Source of the DNA: Desulfatiglans sp.
Lineage (GTDB): Bacteria > Desulfobacterota > DSM-4660 > Desulfatiglandales > HGW-15
Length of the DNA: 38,070 nt
Assembly: GCA_012513605.1 (NCBI GenBank)
Contig: JAAZBV010000054.1
Coordinates: 1-38,070 of the forward strand
Direction of reading: 5' to 3'
Below the pieces are notes generated by a model. It saw only the letters and a list, made by a program, of their open reading frames with translations, did no database searches and was not told where the DNA came from. A program made the translations under genes and the position numbers. Below, in pieces: positions 15,032 through 26,677 of the stretch. Position 1 is the first letter of the stretch. Each line of letters begins with the position of its first letter.

Positions 15032-15310
15032 CTAAAATACAATATTAAATGAATCAAATTCACCCCTCAATTTCTCGGCCGTCTCTGTTACAGAGCGCAC
15101 AACCGCCTGAGGTGGACCTTCATGACACCATTCGACAAATTTTTTTATATTTAGTTCCATGCCTTCGGCTGTAATTTCAACTGTTCCATCTGACCTGTTC
15201 TTAACCCATCCTTTTACCATCAGCTCTGCTGCCTTAAGCCTGGTTGATTCCCTGAACCAGACCCCCTGAACCCTCCCGCTCACAATAAGATGCACCCTCA
15301 TATTCTGCAT
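15032..15310 (-). CDS. acyP: Acylphosphatase
   Basis: The protein has 92 residues, the normal length. GRVQGVWFRESTRLKA contains the phosphate-binding loop and the catalytic Arg20, and GWVKNRSDGTVE contains the catalytic Asn38. The enzyme hydrolyses acyl phosphates such as acetyl phosphate in the cytoplasm. AGGAAGG lies before the ATG. It lies 45 bp downstream of ligA on the same strand and may share its transcript. Confidence 0.93.
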   Translation of the reverse strand: MQNMRVHLIVSGRVQGVWFRESTRLKAAELMVKGWVKNRSDGTVEITAEGMELNIKKFVEWCHEGPPQAVVRSVTETAEKLRGEFDSFNIVF

Positions 15311-15355
15311 TTAAAATCCTTCCTCAGCTTTTCATTTATTTTCATATGGGATCAT

Positions 15356-17681
<2,326 letters not shown>

Positions 17682-19007
17682 ATGTTTGATAATTTATCTG
17701 ATAAACTGAATCTGATTTTCAAGAAGGTCAGAGGGCATGGCAGGCTGAATGAAAGCAATATACAGGATGCCCTAAAAGAGATAAGGCTCGCGCTCCTTGA
17801 AGCAGATGTAAATTATAAAGTTGTTAAAGACCTGGTAAACAGTATACGTGACAGGGCTATAGGTAAGGAGGTGCTTGACTCCCTTACCCCCGGACAGCAG
17901 GTTATAAAGATTGTCAATCAGGAACTAACCGGGCTGATGGGAGGAGTGAGACAGGAGCTTCTGCTTACAGGAAGGACCCCTTTTGTAATAATGCTGGTCG
18001 GTCTTCAGGGCTCAGGAAAAACAACAACCTGCGGAAAGCTGGCCCTTCATTTGAGAAAACAGGGGAGAAATCCCTTTTTAGTACCGGCTGATATATACAG
18101 ACCTGCTGCTATTGACCAGTTGAAAAAACTTGGGGCGCAGCTCAATATCCCGGTATACGCTTCGGAAAAAGATCTGGGGCCTGTTGATATATGTATAAAC
18201 GCCCTGTCACAGGCAGGCAGATACAGTTCTGATGTGCTGATTATTGATACAGCAGGAAGGCTTCACATTGATGAAGTCCTTATGAATGAGCTTGTTTCTA
18301 TCAAAGAAAAGGTTCGTCCGATAGAAATACTATTTGTCGCAGATGCAATGACAGGGCAGGATGCCGTAAATGTTGCAGGTGAGTTTAACCGGACACTTGA
18401 TTTTACTGGCATAATACTTACGAAAATGGAAGGTGATGCAAGGGGCGGCGCCGCCCTTTCGATTAAGGCTGTAACAGGTAAACCATTAAAATTTATCGGC
18501 GTTGGCGAAAAACTTGATGCACTTGAACCATTTTATCCTGACAGGATGGCATCAAGGATTCTGGGCATGGGGGATGTGCTCTCCCTTATAGAAAAGGCAC
18601 AGGAGGAATTCGACCAGAAAGAGGCAATGCTTCTTGAAAAAAAACTGAGAAAGAAGAAGTTCGATCTAGAGGATTTCAAAAAACAGCTTTCTCAGATAAA
18701 AAAACTTGGCCCGCTTGAGCAGATACTTGGTATGATACCGGGTATGGGCCAGATTAAACAGCTTAAGAAGCTGAAACCGGACGAGAGAGAACTGGTTAAG
18801 GTAGAGGCGATAATCAGCTCAATGACTTTAAAGGAAAGGGCAAATTACAAGATAATAGATGGCAGCAGGAGAAAAAGGATTGCCCTTGGCAGCGGGACAA
18901 ATGTTCAGGATGTAAACCGTCTTCTTAAGAATTTTGCAGAAATGAAAAAGATGATGGAAAGAATAACTAGTAAAGGGTTTGCAAATCTACCGGGTCTGTT
19001 TGGTTGA
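17682..19007 (+). CDS. ffh: Signal recognition particle protein Ffh (SRP54)
   Basis: This 441-residue GTPase has an N domain (1 to about 90), a G domain with GLQGSGKTT at 107-115, DTAGRL from residue 189 and TKMEGDARGG. The methionine-rich M domain (about 310-441) carries GMIPGMGQ and binds 4.5S RNA and signal sequences. Ffh directs membrane proteins to the Sec translocon. It starts the conserved ribosome/tRNA-modification operon; rpsP follows after 46 bp. All key motifs are intact. Confidence 0.97.
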   Translation: MFDNLSDKLNLIFKKVRGHGRLNESNIQDALKEIRLALLEADVNYKVVKDLVNSIRDRAIGKEVLDSLTPGQQVIKIVNQELTGLMGGVRQELLLTGRTPFVIMLVGLQGSGKTTTCGKLALHLRKQGRNPFLVPADIYRPAAIDQLKKLGAQLNIPVYASEKDLGPVDICINALSQAGRYSSDVLIIDTAGRLHIDEVLMNELVSIKEKVRPIEILFVADAMTGQDAVNVAGEFNRTLDFTGIILTKMEGDARGGAALSIKAVTGKPLKFIGVGEKLDALEPFYPDRMASRILGMGDVLSLIEKAQEEFDQKEAMLLEKKLRKKKFDLEDFKKQLSQIKKLGPLEQILGMIPGMGQIKQLKKLKPDERELVKVEAIISSMTLKERANYKIIDGSRRKRIALGSGTNVQDVNRLLKNFAEMKKMMERITSKGFANLPGLFG

Positions 19008-19053
19008 TTGCGTTTTTTTTAATTTTTATACATAGGGGGTGATAGCTAAAAAA

Positions 19054-19314
19054 ATGGCTGTTAGAATTAGATTAACAAGAAAGGGTTCCAAAAAGAAACC
19101 GTTTTACAGGGTTGTGGCAGCTGATTCTGAAGCGCCAAGAGATGGCAAATTCCTTGATATTCTCGGATATTATAATCCGAAGAAAGATCCGGCAGAAATA
19201 AATCTTGACCGGGAAAAGGTAAGCAAATGGCTTGATAATGGTGCATCAGCTTCAGAAACTGTCAGGGCTATTTTAAAAAAAGAAGGATTTAAGGTTACAG
19301 CAACTACAAACTGA
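19054..19314 (+). CDS. rpsP: Small ribosomal subunit protein bS16
   Basis: The protein has 86 residues, starting MAVRIRLTRKGSKKKPFYRV, the usual bS16 beginning, with RDGKFLDILGYYNPKKDP following. The ATG at 19054 is chosen because family members start there; an in-frame GTG at 19039 forms part of the AGGGGGTG ribosome site itself. It belongs to the ffh-rsmI operon. Confidence 0.97.
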   Translation: MAVRIRLTRKGSKKKPFYRVVAADSEAPRDGKFLDILGYYNPKKDPAEINLDREKVSKWLDNGASASETVRAILKKEGFKVTATTN

Positions 19315-19348
19315 CTTGATGTTCTGTTGAATCCAAGGAGGTCACTTT

Positions 19349-19585
19349 ATGGAGATGAAGAACTTGATCGAGTATATTTCAAAGGCATTGGTTGATAAAC
19401 CCGAAGAAGTAATCGTAACCGAGATAGAGGGAGAACAGACCTCTGTAATTGAGCTCAAAGTTGCAAAAGAGGACCTTGGCAAGGTGATTGGCAAACAGGG
19501 TAGAACAGCACGCGCAATGAGAACAATTCTCAGCGCTTCTTCAACAAAACTCAAGAAGAGATCTGTGCTGGAAATAATTGAGTAG
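19349..19585 (+). CDS. khpA: KH-domain RNA-binding protein KhpA
   Basis: This 78-residue single-KH protein of the KhpA/YlqC family has [17 protein letters not shown] with the GxxG loop GKQG at residues 48-51. KhpA acts as a small RNA chaperone, often with KhpB. AAGGAGGT precedes the ATG. It sits between rpsP and rimM, the standard place, and its last eight bases overlap rimM. Confidence 0.92.
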   Translation: MEMKNLIEYISKALVDKPEEVIVTEIEGEQTSVIELKVAKEDLGKVIGKQGRTARAMRTILSASSTKLKKRSVLEIIE

Positions 19586-20123
19586 CACAAAAAAGGTCTC
19601 CTCTGAAGCGCTGCTCCTTGTCGGAAAAGTAATAAAGCCTCACGGGGTGAAAGGGCTTTTAAGTGTATGGTCTTATGCCCGGACAATAGAGTCTTTTTTT
19701 TATTCAGATACGGTTTTTTTTAAACTGGAACATCAAGAACCGATTAAATACACGGTTCTTGATGTGAGTCCACATAAAAACGCCTTTCTGATGAGACTTA
19801 AAGGAGTAGAATCATTTGAAGATGCCAATATACTGAGGGGCTCAGATATCCTGATTGATAAAAAACTCCTTAAGAAGAGGAGTGAGGATGAATATTACTG
19901 GTTCGAACTTATCAACATGAAGGTCTATCTGGATTCAGGCAAGTATCTGGGCGATATCAAAGAAATTATACCCACCGGAAGCAATGATGTTTTTGTTGTC
20001 AGACAGGATGATTCTGAATTTCTTATCCCTGCAATACATGATGTAATTGAAAAGGTAGACCTGAATAAAGGGGAGATGATTATTCGAGCTATTGACGGGT
20101 TGCTTGAACTAAATGAAGTTTAA
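19578..20123 (+). CDS. rimM: Ribosome maturation factor RimM, TTG start
   Basis: The 181-residue protein begins with [20 protein letters not shown], the N-terminal RimM barrel. [20 protein letters not shown] and [20 protein letters not shown] form the PRC-barrel domain. RimM assists 30S head assembly and binds uS19. No ATG precedes the conserved part, and the frame begins at TTG 19578, inside the end of khpA. It overlaps trmD by 11 bp, so the three genes are translationally coupled. Confidence 0.93.
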   Translation: MSSTKKVSSEALLLVGKVIKPHGVKGLLSVWSYARTIESFFYSDTVFFKLEHQEPIKYTVLDVSPHKNAFLMRLKGVESFEDANILRGSDILIDKKLLKKRSEDEYYWFELINMKVYLDSGKYLGDIKEIIPTGSNDVFVVRQDDSEFLIPAIHDVIEKVDLNKGEMIIRAIDGLLELNEV

Positions 20124-20835
20124 TATCCTAACTCTATTTCCGGGTCTGATTTTACCTTTTAAGGAAGAAGGTGTCCTTGGGCGTTCAATAAAAAAGGGGA
20201 TTCTAAGGGTAAATGTGACCGATATACGCGAATTTGCCAGGGGAAAGCATAAAATCACTGATGACAGACCCTTTGGCGGGGGAAGCGGTATGGTCATGAT
20301 GGCAGGGCCAATAGACAGGGCATTAAAATCCCTGGGCCATACTGAAAACTCGATTATTATCCTGCTTTCACCCCAGGGGAAAAAATTTGATCAGCCCATG
20401 GCATGGGACCTCGCAAAGTACGATCAGATAACATTGATCTGCGGCAGGTATGAAGGGGTTGATGAAAGGGTCATTACCCAGAACGTGGATATGGAGCTCT
20501 CTGTCGGGGATTATATCTTGAGCGGGGGAGAGCTGGGCGCCCTGATTGTGATTGATGCAGTATCAAGACTTGTTCCTGGTGTATTAGGGTGTGATAATTC
20601 CAACAAGGAGGATTCCTTTGAAGGGGGCCTGCTTGAGCATCCTCAATATACAAGACCAAGGATTTATAATGGTGAAGAGGTGCCTGAAATCCTGATATCC
20701 GGTGATCATGAAAAGATAAAAAAGTGGAGAAGAGAACAATCTCTGAAACGCACCTATGCTAAAAGACCGGATCTTCTTGATAAGGCATCGCTCAGTGAAG
20801 AGGATAAAAAATACTTGTCAAAGCTGAAGGGTTAA
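20113..20835 (+). CDS. trmD: tRNA (guanine-N1-)-methyltransferase TrmD
   Basis: This 240-residue SPOUT enzyme methylates G37 of tRNAs next to the anticodon, using S-adenosylmethionine. [38 protein letters not shown] and LSGGELGALIVIDAVSRLVPG cover the family motifs, including the knotted cofactor site. EHPQYTRP is also conserved. Its ATG lies inside the rimM end. Confidence 0.97.
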   Translation: MKFNILTLFPGLILPFKEEGVLGRSIKKGILRVNVTDIREFARGKHKITDDRPFGGGSGMVMMAGPIDRALKSLGHTENSIIILLSPQGKKFDQPMAWDLAKYDQITLICGRYEGVDERVITQNVDMELSVGDYILSGGELGALIVIDAVSRLVPGVLGCDNSNKEDSFEGGLLEHPQYTRPRIYNGEEVPEILISGDHEKIKKWRREQSLKRTYAKRPDLLDKASLSEEDKKYLSKLKG

Positions 20836-20875
20836 ATAAAACTTTTGTATAAAAGGCTGATTTAATTAAATTAAC

Positions 20876-21457
20876 ATGTTTGGGAATAGTTTTAAAAAAA
20901 TGAGGATCTATACAGGACTTGTACATTACCCGGTATATAACAAAAACAGAGAAAAGATAACCTCGGCTGTTACAAATCTTGATCTTCACGATCTATCGAG
21001 GATTTCAAGGACATATGGGATAAAAAGATTTTTTGTTATTACCCCACTCACTGATCAGCAGGAATTTGTTACCGACCTGATAAATCACTGGAAATCAGGC
21101 TTTGGTGCCCGTTATAATGTTGACAGGAAAGAGGCAATTGAGGTATTAGAGATATCCGCTTCAATAGAGGAAGCTATTGATAAGATAATAGAAATCGAAG
21201 GTGAAAGACCCGTTACCATAGTCACATGCGCATCAATGGTAAAAGAGGCCATCTCCTTCAATATCGCAAAAGAGATCATTGGGAGTAACAGGGTAGTATT
21301 ACTGCTTTTCGGCACAGCCTGGGGGCTTCACAGTGATGCAATAGAAAGCGCCGATTATGTTTTAAAGGCGATAGAAGGAAAAAACAGATACAATCACCTG
21401 CCGGTCAGGGCAGCCGCAGGGATCATTATTGACCGGCTGGTTGGAGAATATAGATAA
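20876..21457 (+). CDS. SPOUT-type RNA methyltransferase (COG4752 / PF09936-like)
   Basis: The 193-residue protein belongs to the small SPOUT family found between trmD and rplS in Desulfobacterota and relatives. MRIYTGLVHYPVYNKN, DLHDLSRISRTYGIKRFFVITP and VLLLFGTAWGLHSD are the family pattern, and YNHLPVRAAAGIIIDRL forms the C-terminal knot. The target RNA is not known to me. Family members usually start at the equivalent of the ATG at 20900 (MRIYTG); the upstream ATG at 20876 keeps eight more residues, and neither has a good ribosome site. Confidence 0.85.
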   Translation: MFGNSFKKMRIYTGLVHYPVYNKNREKITSAVTNLDLHDLSRISRTYGIKRFFVITPLTDQQEFVTDLINHWKSGFGARYNVDRKEAIEVLEISASIEEAIDKIIEIEGERPVTIVTCASMVKEAISFNIAKEIIGSNRVVLLLFGTAWGLHSDAIESADYVLKAIEGKNRYNHLPVRAAAGIIIDRLVGEYR

Positions 21458-21507
21458 AGTTATTGAAACACTTTTTTCTCTTTCAGGGAAATATTTTATA
21501 AGTTTAT

Positions 21508-21527
21508 CAGTGAAAGGATTTTCACTG
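21508..21527 (+). promoter_or_regulatory. Perfect hairpin in the rplS leader
   Basis: CAGTGAAA at 21508-21515 and TTTCACTG at 21520-21527 form an 8-bp perfect stem with a four-base loop, seven bases ahead of the AGGAGGA ribosome site of rplS. L19 leader structures with autoregulatory roles are known in other phyla; whether this is one is unknown. Confidence 0.4.
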
Positions 21528-21544
21528 AACATCAGGAGGACATA

Positions 21545-21889
21545 ATGTCTAGCGTTATTGAACACATTGAAAATGAACAGATGAGGGTGGATATACCTGA
21601 CTTTCAGGCTGGTGACACAATAAAGGTACATGCCAGGATAAAGGAAGGTGACAAGGAAAGGATACAGGTCTTTCAGGGTTTTGTGATCCGCAAAAGAAGG
21701 GGAACTACAGGCGCCTCTTTTACAGTAAGAAAGGTATCCTATGGCGTTGGAGTTGAAAGAATATTTCCACTTCATTCACCAACAATCGATAAGATAGAAA
21801 TAATAACAAAGGGCAAGGTCAGAAGGGGCAAACTCTACTATATGAGAAAGCTCAAAGGTAAGGCTGCCCGCATAAAAGAAAAAAGGTAG
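21545..21889 (+). CDS. rplS: Large ribosomal subunit protein bL19
   Basis: This 114-residue protein contains [24 protein letters not shown] and [20 protein letters not shown], then [19 protein letters not shown], all standard bL19. Strong ribosome site AGGAGGA. It lies between the SPOUT methyltransferase and rnhB in the expected order. Confidence 0.98.
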   Translation: MSSVIEHIENEQMRVDIPDFQAGDTIKVHARIKEGDKERIQVFQGFVIRKRRGTTGASFTVRKVSYGVGVERIFPLHSPTIDKIEIITKGKVRRGKLYYMRKLKGKAARIKEKR

Positions 21890-21905
21890 CAAATACCTGC
21901 GCCAA

Positions 21906-22556
21906 TTGGTCAAGGCCAGTAAAAATCTTTCTCTTTTCAAAGATACAGGCAATATAAAGGCTGCTGATCCATTATATTATGAATCAGCAGCCCATAAAGA
22001 TGGATATAATATGGTTGCAGGTATTGACGAGGCAGGAAGAGGGCCTCTTGCAGGCCCGGTTGTTTCGGCAGCAGTCATCCTGCCAAGAGATCTGATCATC
22101 CCCGGAGTAAAAGACTCAAAAAAGATGTCTGAAAAGGCAAGAGAGAATGCCTTTTTAGAAATATTAAAAAATGCAATCGCAGTGGGTATTGGTGTTGTTT
22201 CCCGCGCATATATTGATGAGCATAACATCCTCAATGCATCCCTTGAATCCATGAAGATAGCAGTGGATCACCTTGATATCGTTCCTGATTTTCTCCTCAT
22301 TGATGGAATATTTAAGATCCAGAATCCTCTCCCCCATAAATGCATTATAAAAGGTGATCAATTGAGCCACACTATCTCTGCAGCCTCCATCATAGCAAAG
22401 GTATACAGGGACAGGATTATGAGCGTCTATGACAGATGCTGTCCGGAATACGGGTTTATAAAGAACAAGGGATACGGTACAAAACAGCATCTGGATGCCA
22501 TTAAGAAACATGGTCCATCCCCTTTTCACAGGATGTCATTCAAGGGTGTATGCTGA
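21906..22556 (+). CDS. rnhB: Ribonuclease HII, TTG start
   Basis: The protein has 216 residues. VAGIDEAGRGPLAGPVV provides D41 and E42, LLIDGIF D133 and AKVYRDR D169, the four acidic metal-binding residues. YGTKQHLDAIKKHGPSPFHR is conserved. The enzyme removes ribonucleotides from RNA-DNA hybrids. The frame begins at TTG 21906 and the ribosome site is weak; an ATG at residue 35 would cut into the sequence before the active site, so the longer form is preferred. It overlaps yraN by 7 bp. Confidence 0.92.
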   Translation: MVKASKNLSLFKDTGNIKAADPLYYESAAHKDGYNMVAGIDEAGRGPLAGPVVSAAVILPRDLIIPGVKDSKKMSEKARENAFLEILKNAIAVGIGVVSRAYIDEHNILNASLESMKIAVDHLDIVPDFLLIDGIFKIQNPLPHKCIIKGDQLSHTISAASIIAKVYRDRIMSVYDRCCPEYGFIKNKGYGTKQHLDAIKKHGPSPFHRMSFKGVC

Positions 22557-22924
22557 TGACAAAAGAGCGTCTTGAACTCGGAAAAACCGGGGAAGAATTG
22601 GCATTCAAAAAGGTAAAAAAGCTAGGCTATAAATGCCTTGTAAAAAATTACAGGTGCCCCCTGGGTGAAATCGACCTGATAGCAAAGCACAAAGACTGCC
22701 TTGTTTTTCTTGAAATCAAGACCAGAAAAGGCAGGGATATCGGCTATGCAAAGGAGGCAGTAGACTCAAGGAAAAAGAGGCAGATATCCAAAGCCGCCCT
22801 CTATTACATGAAGGAGAATAACTGCCCTGATGTAAGATCAAGGTTTGATGTTGTTGCAGTAAGCATCAACCAGGAAATGGCGGAAATAGAGGTTATACAG
22901 GATGCATTTGAGCTTACTTATTAA
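22550..22924 (+). CDS. yraN: YraN family nuclease-like protein (UPF0102)
   Basis: The 124-residue protein has TGEELAFKKVKKLGY at the start and the restriction-endonuclease-like core GEIDLIAKHKDCLVFLEIKTR (D42, E55, K57), typical of UPF0102. The biochemical role is unsettled. It lies between rnhB and rsmI, the usual neighbours. Confidence 0.92.
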   Translation: MLMTKERLELGKTGEELAFKKVKKLGYKCLVKNYRCPLGEIDLIAKHKDCLVFLEIKTRKGRDIGYAKEAVDSRKKRQISKAALYYMKENNCPDVRSRFDVVAVSINQEMAEIEVIQDAFELTY

Positions 22925-22972
22925 AATGTGAAAAGACTGTTACCCCCAACCGTAAACCTATTTCAATAGCTG

Positions 22973-23854
22973 TTGATCAATGGAGATAAAAAAATCGAAG
23001 CAGAAAAAACAGGTACCCTGTATGTTGTTTCAACACCGATCGGGAATCTTGAGGATATAACACTCAGGGCAATAAAAACCCTGAAGGATGTTAACCTGAT
23101 TGCAGCCGAAAACACAACCCATACAAAAAGACTTTGCAGCCACTATGAAATAGGCACAAGGTTAACCAGTTATAATCAGCATAACCACAAAACGGTTGGA
23201 CCTGTGCTGATTGAAAGGCTGAAAAGGGGTGAGGATATTGCCATTGTTACATGTGCCGGCACCCCCGGGATATCTGACCCAGGTGCATTACTCATAAAAA
23301 TGGCCTGTGAAAATGGGATCTGCGTAACGCCAATACCTGGCGCATGCGCTGCAATTGCAGCACTTTCTGTCTGCGGCTTGAAGATGGATAATTTCCTGTT
23401 TGCCGGCTTTCTGAGCAATAAATCGGGAAAGAGAAAAAAGGAGTTGCAGGAACTAGCATCTGAAAAGAGGACAATAATATTTTACGAGGCACCTCACCGG
23501 ATCATACAGTTTCTTGAACAGCTTCATGAAGTTTTTGGCAACAGGGATATTACAGTCACAAGGGAATTGACAAAATTACATGAAGAGGTGGTGCGCGGTC
23601 ATGTAAAAGAGATACTGTCTATTCTTTCACAGAGGGAGCCAAGGGGAGAATATGTGATAATCACCGAAGGCATGGAAAAGCCTCAAGAAGAGGAAACCAT
23701 GCCCGAACAGTTGGAAGAGGCGATAAAAAAGATGCTAATGGAAGATATGAGTATAAAGGATATTGCGGATTCCGTATCAAAAATCCATAACATCAGGTTC
23801 AGATCAGCCTACAGGGAGGTGCTTGACCTAAAGAGAAAAATGGAAGGTGCGTGA
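22973..23854 (+). CDS. rsmI: 16S rRNA (cytidine-2'-O)-methyltransferase RsmI, TTG start
   Basis: The protein has 293 residues. LYVVSTPIGNLEDITLRAI is the hallmark start, and CAGTPGISDPGALLI and VTPIPGACAAIAALSVCG are conserved. It methylates C1402 of 16S rRNA using S-adenosylmethionine. The segment IAAENTTHTKRL corresponds to the usual AEDTRHT, so Asp is replaced by Asn and Arg by Thr. No ATG precedes the conserved part; the frame begins with TTG at 22973. Confidence 0.92.
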   Translation: MINGDKKIEAEKTGTLYVVSTPIGNLEDITLRAIKTLKDVNLIAAENTTHTKRLCSHYEIGTRLTSYNQHNHKTVGPVLIERLKRGEDIAIVTCAGTPGISDPGALLIKMACENGICVTPIPGACAAIAALSVCGLKMDNFLFAGFLSNKSGKRKKELQELASEKRTIIFYEAPHRIIQFLEQLHEVFGNRDITVTRELTKLHEEVVRGHVKEILSILSQREPRGEYVIITEGMEKPQEEETMPEQLEEAIKKMLMEDMSIKDIADSVSKIHNIRFRSAYREVLDLKRKMEGA

Positions 23855-24011
23855 TTTCTTTATTTATCTCTGAATTTTAATTCTTACATATAGACAAATT
23901 AATTTTTTTAGAATATACAGATCATTCTGGCTGGTAATACAGCCTGTGCGATTGGTGGATGTATCGACTTGAATTAATTCATTAAAATCTAATATTTGCA
24001 AAAACTGGTTA

Positions 24012-24287
24012 ATGGAGCATAAAAAAACACTTTTAATCCAGAATGACCTTGGTCTTCATGGACGGGCTGCCGCAAAAATAGTTGAACTGTCCCGGAAATA
24101 TAAGTCCAAACTGTTTTTTATTAAAAACGGTTATGGGGAGGTAGATGGTTCAAATATCCTTTCTATTCTTACCCTTTCGGGTTCAAAAGGCACTGAAATT
24201 GATGCAAAGGCAGATGGTGAAGACTCTCTCGAGTTACTTGAGGAGTTAAGCAGGCTTTTTGAAAACAAATTTGGTGAAGGAAGATGA
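24012..24287 (+). CDS. ptsH: Phosphocarrier protein HPr
   Basis: The protein has 91 residues. NDLGLHGRAAAKIVELS carries the phosphorylated His16 and Arg18. The position equivalent to Ser46, target of HPr kinase in many bacteria, is Asn48 in VDGSNILSIL, so Ser phosphorylation there is not expected. HPr receives phosphate from EI; no sugar-specific EII is present, so a regulatory phosphorelay is likely. The final ATGA overlaps the ptsI start. Confidence 0.92.
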   Translation: MEHKKTLLIQNDLGLHGRAAAKIVELSRKYKSKLFFIKNGYGEVDGSNILSILTLSGSKGTEIDAKADGEDSLELLEELSRLFENKFGEGR

Positions 24288-26077
24288 CAGAACAGGTAAC
24301 AGCCGAAAACAATAAGTTGACCGGCATTGCGGTATCTCCCGGTATCGTGATAGGAAAGGCCCGGCTTGTAGACCGTTCAAAGCAGAAGATAATATATCAA
24401 TACCTCATTAATGAAAACGAGATCAACAGGGAGGTTGAACGGTTAAAATATGCTCTTGAAGTAACAAAAGAGCAGCTATTAGACCTTAAAAGTCGGATAC
24501 CTGACAGCATAAAAGAACACTCATTTATCCTGGATACCCATCTGATGATTGTGGAAGATAATATGATAACTGCCTCTACAATCAATATTATACTGGAAGA
24601 AAGGATTAATGCCGAATGGGCATTAAAAAAATCGGTACAGAAGATACGCCAGCTCTTTGACCAGGTTGATTTTGAATATATAAGAGACCGCATCAATGAT
24701 GTTGAGAATGTTGTTGAGCGGATACTCAGAAACCTTGTGGGTAAAAAACAGGAAAGCCTTTCAAACATCAATGAAAAGGTTATAATTGTCGCCCATGATC
24801 TTACACCGGCAGACACCAGTGAAATAAATACCTCCATGGTAATGGGCTTTATCACAGATGTGGGTGGCAAGACCTCTCATACTGCAATAATGGCGCAGGC
24901 ACTTAAAATACCTGCGGTACTGGGTCTTGAAAAGGCCACCGTCAGTATTGAGGATGGAAACATGCTTATTCTTGACGGGTACAAGGGAGAGGTCATATTA
25001 AACCCTGATAATGACCTCATTACTTCATATCAGGAAAAGGCCCTTTATTATAAAAACTATAATTCAAGTATTCTCCAGTTAAGTCATCTACCTTCAGAAA
25101 CATTAGACGGCTATCGCGTAGCAGTTAAGGCCAACATTGAATTTCTCGAAGAGGTTGAAACCGCGAAAGAAAACGGGGCTGAAGGGGTAGGTCTTTACAG
25201 GACAGAATTCTTATATATACGAAACAAGGGCGTCCCTGTTGAGAATGAGCAGTATCAAGACTACAGGGAGATCGCGGAAAAAATAACACCTTTTCCTATT
25301 ACAATAAGAACCCTTGACATAGGTGGAGACAAGATATTCTCAAATAAAAAGCCCTCAAACGAGGCTAATCCAGCGCTAGGGCTCAGGGCTATACGGTTCT
25401 GCCTGAAGGAACAGGAGATATTCAAGAGTCAGCTCAGGGCGATACTGAGGGCAAGCGCCCATGGAAATATCAGGATTATGTTCCCAATGATATCCGGCGT
25501 CCAGGAATTTATTGATGCAAAAGGCATTTTGTCGCAGGTAATGGATGAGCTTGAAAAGGGAAATATCCCCTATGACAGAAAAATAAAGGTCGGCGCAATG
25601 ATAGAGATACCATCAGCGGTAATGGTGGCTGATATACTGGCTGAGAGTGCGGATTTTTTCAGTATCGGGACAAATGATCTGATCCAGTATACACTTGCAA
25701 TTGACCGCAGCAATGAAAATGTTGCCTATATGTATGAACCTTATCACCCTGCTGTAATCCGCATGATTATGCAGGTAGTCAAAGCAGCTCGAAATGCAGG
25801 CATAGAGGTCTCATTATGCGGGGAAATGGCCGGAGACCCATTTTGTTTACCTATTCTGCTTGGGATGGGTATCAATGAACTGAGCCTCACAGCAACCGGT
25901 ATCCCTCAGCTCAAAAAACTTATAAGGTCTCTTTCAAAAGAGGCAGCAGAAAAGGACCTTGAAAACATCCTTAAACTTAAAACATCTGAGGAAGTGCGCA
26001 GATACATACAGAAAATAACTAAAGACTACCTGCCTGATATAAATGGCAATGGTTTCAAATTAAAATATTTACAGTGA
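24284..26077 (+). CDS. ptsI: Phosphoenolpyruvate-protein phosphotransferase (enzyme I)
   Basis: This 597-residue enzyme transfers phosphate from phosphoenolpyruvate to HPr. The phosphohistidine is His199 in [22 protein letters not shown]-like sequence, followed by [47 protein letters not shown] and VSLCGEMAG with the catalytic cysteine of the PEP domain. The HPr-binding helices are in residues 30-150. It overlaps ptsH by 4 bp. Confidence 0.96.
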   Translation: MTEQVTAENNKLTGIAVSPGIVIGKARLVDRSKQKIIYQYLINENEINREVERLKYALEVTKEQLLDLKSRIPDSIKEHSFILDTHLMIVEDNMITASTINIILEERINAEWALKKSVQKIRQLFDQVDFEYIRDRINDVENVVERILRNLVGKKQESLSNINEKVIIVAHDLTPADTSEINTSMVMGFITDVGGKTSHTAIMAQALKIPAVLGLEKATVSIEDGNMLILDGYKGEVILNPDNDLITSYQEKALYYKNYNSSILQLSHLPSETLDGYRVAVKANIEFLEEVETAKENGAEGVGLYRTEFLYIRNKGVPVENEQYQDYREIAEKITPFPITIRTLDIGGDKIFSNKKPSNEANPALGLRAIRFCLKEQEIFKSQLRAILRASAHGNIRIMFPMISGVQEFIDAKGILSQVMDELEKGNIPYDRKIKVGAMIEIPSAVMVADILAESADFFSIGTNDLIQYTLAIDRSNENVAYMYEPYHPAVIRMIMQVVKAARNAGIEVSLCGEMAGDPFCLPILLGMGINELSLTATGIPQLKKLIRSLSKEAAEKDLENILKLKTSEEVRRYIQKITKDYLPDINGNGFKLKYLQ

Positions 26078-26108
26078 TAATCTTTTATTAATAGAGTTAA
26101 ACATACCA

Positions 26109-26558
26109 ATGAGCGTAAAAGTTGTTTGTCAAAATAAAAAGGCATCCCATGACTATTTCATAGATGAAGCCCTTGAGGCAGGCATGGTACTCTTAGGGCC
26201 TGAAGTAAAATCGTTGAGGGATGGCAGGGCAAATCTTGTAGACGGCTATGCCAAGATAAAAAATGGTGAGGTATTTTTATATAACATGCATATAACCCCC
26301 TACCCCTATGCCCATTATCTCAACCTGGACCCGAAACGTACAAGAAAGCTGCTGTTCAATAAAAGAGAGATCAGACGGCTCCTAGGCAAGACAAAGGAAA
26401 AGGGGTATGCCCTAATACCTTTAAAGGTCTACTTCAAGGATAGCATGGCAAAGATAGAAATAGGGCTTGCAAAGGGTAAAAAATTATACGATAAACGCCA
26501 CGCCCTTAAGGAAAAAGAGCTAAAAAGGGAGATGGATCAGGTAAAGAAGAGACGATAA
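26109..26558 (+). CDS. smpB: SsrA-binding protein SmpB
   Basis: The 149-residue protein contains [46 protein letters not shown] and [22 protein letters not shown]. SmpB binds tmRNA and stalled ribosomes in trans-translation. Its partner RNA, ssrA, begins 119 bp downstream. Confidence 0.97.
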   Translation: MSVKVVCQNKKASHDYFIDEALEAGMVLLGPEVKSLRDGRANLVDGYAKIKNGEVFLYNMHITPYPYAHYLNLDPKRTRKLLFNKREIRRLLGKTKEKGYALIPLKVYFKDSMAKIEIGLAKGKKLYDKRHALKEKELKREMDQVKKRR

Positions 26559-26560
26559 GA

Positions 26561-26589
26561 TTGACTATTGCCGGTTTAATGATTATTAT
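26561..26589 (+). promoter_or_regulatory. Candidate sigma-70 promoter for ssrA
   Basis: TTGACT at 26561-26566 and TATTAT at 26584-26589 are separated by exactly 17 bp, one mismatch each to consensus. The start would be near 26597, upstream of a hairpin (CCCGATTA 26621-26628 with TAATCGGG 26639-26646) and the tmRNA 5' end. Confidence 0.55.
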
Positions 26590-26677
26590 TTTGACAGTTA
26601 TTTAATGCAGTAAATCCGCTCCCGATTAGGCGATAGCTTAATCGGGTTATTATTCACATATCACGTAACTTTTTTAA

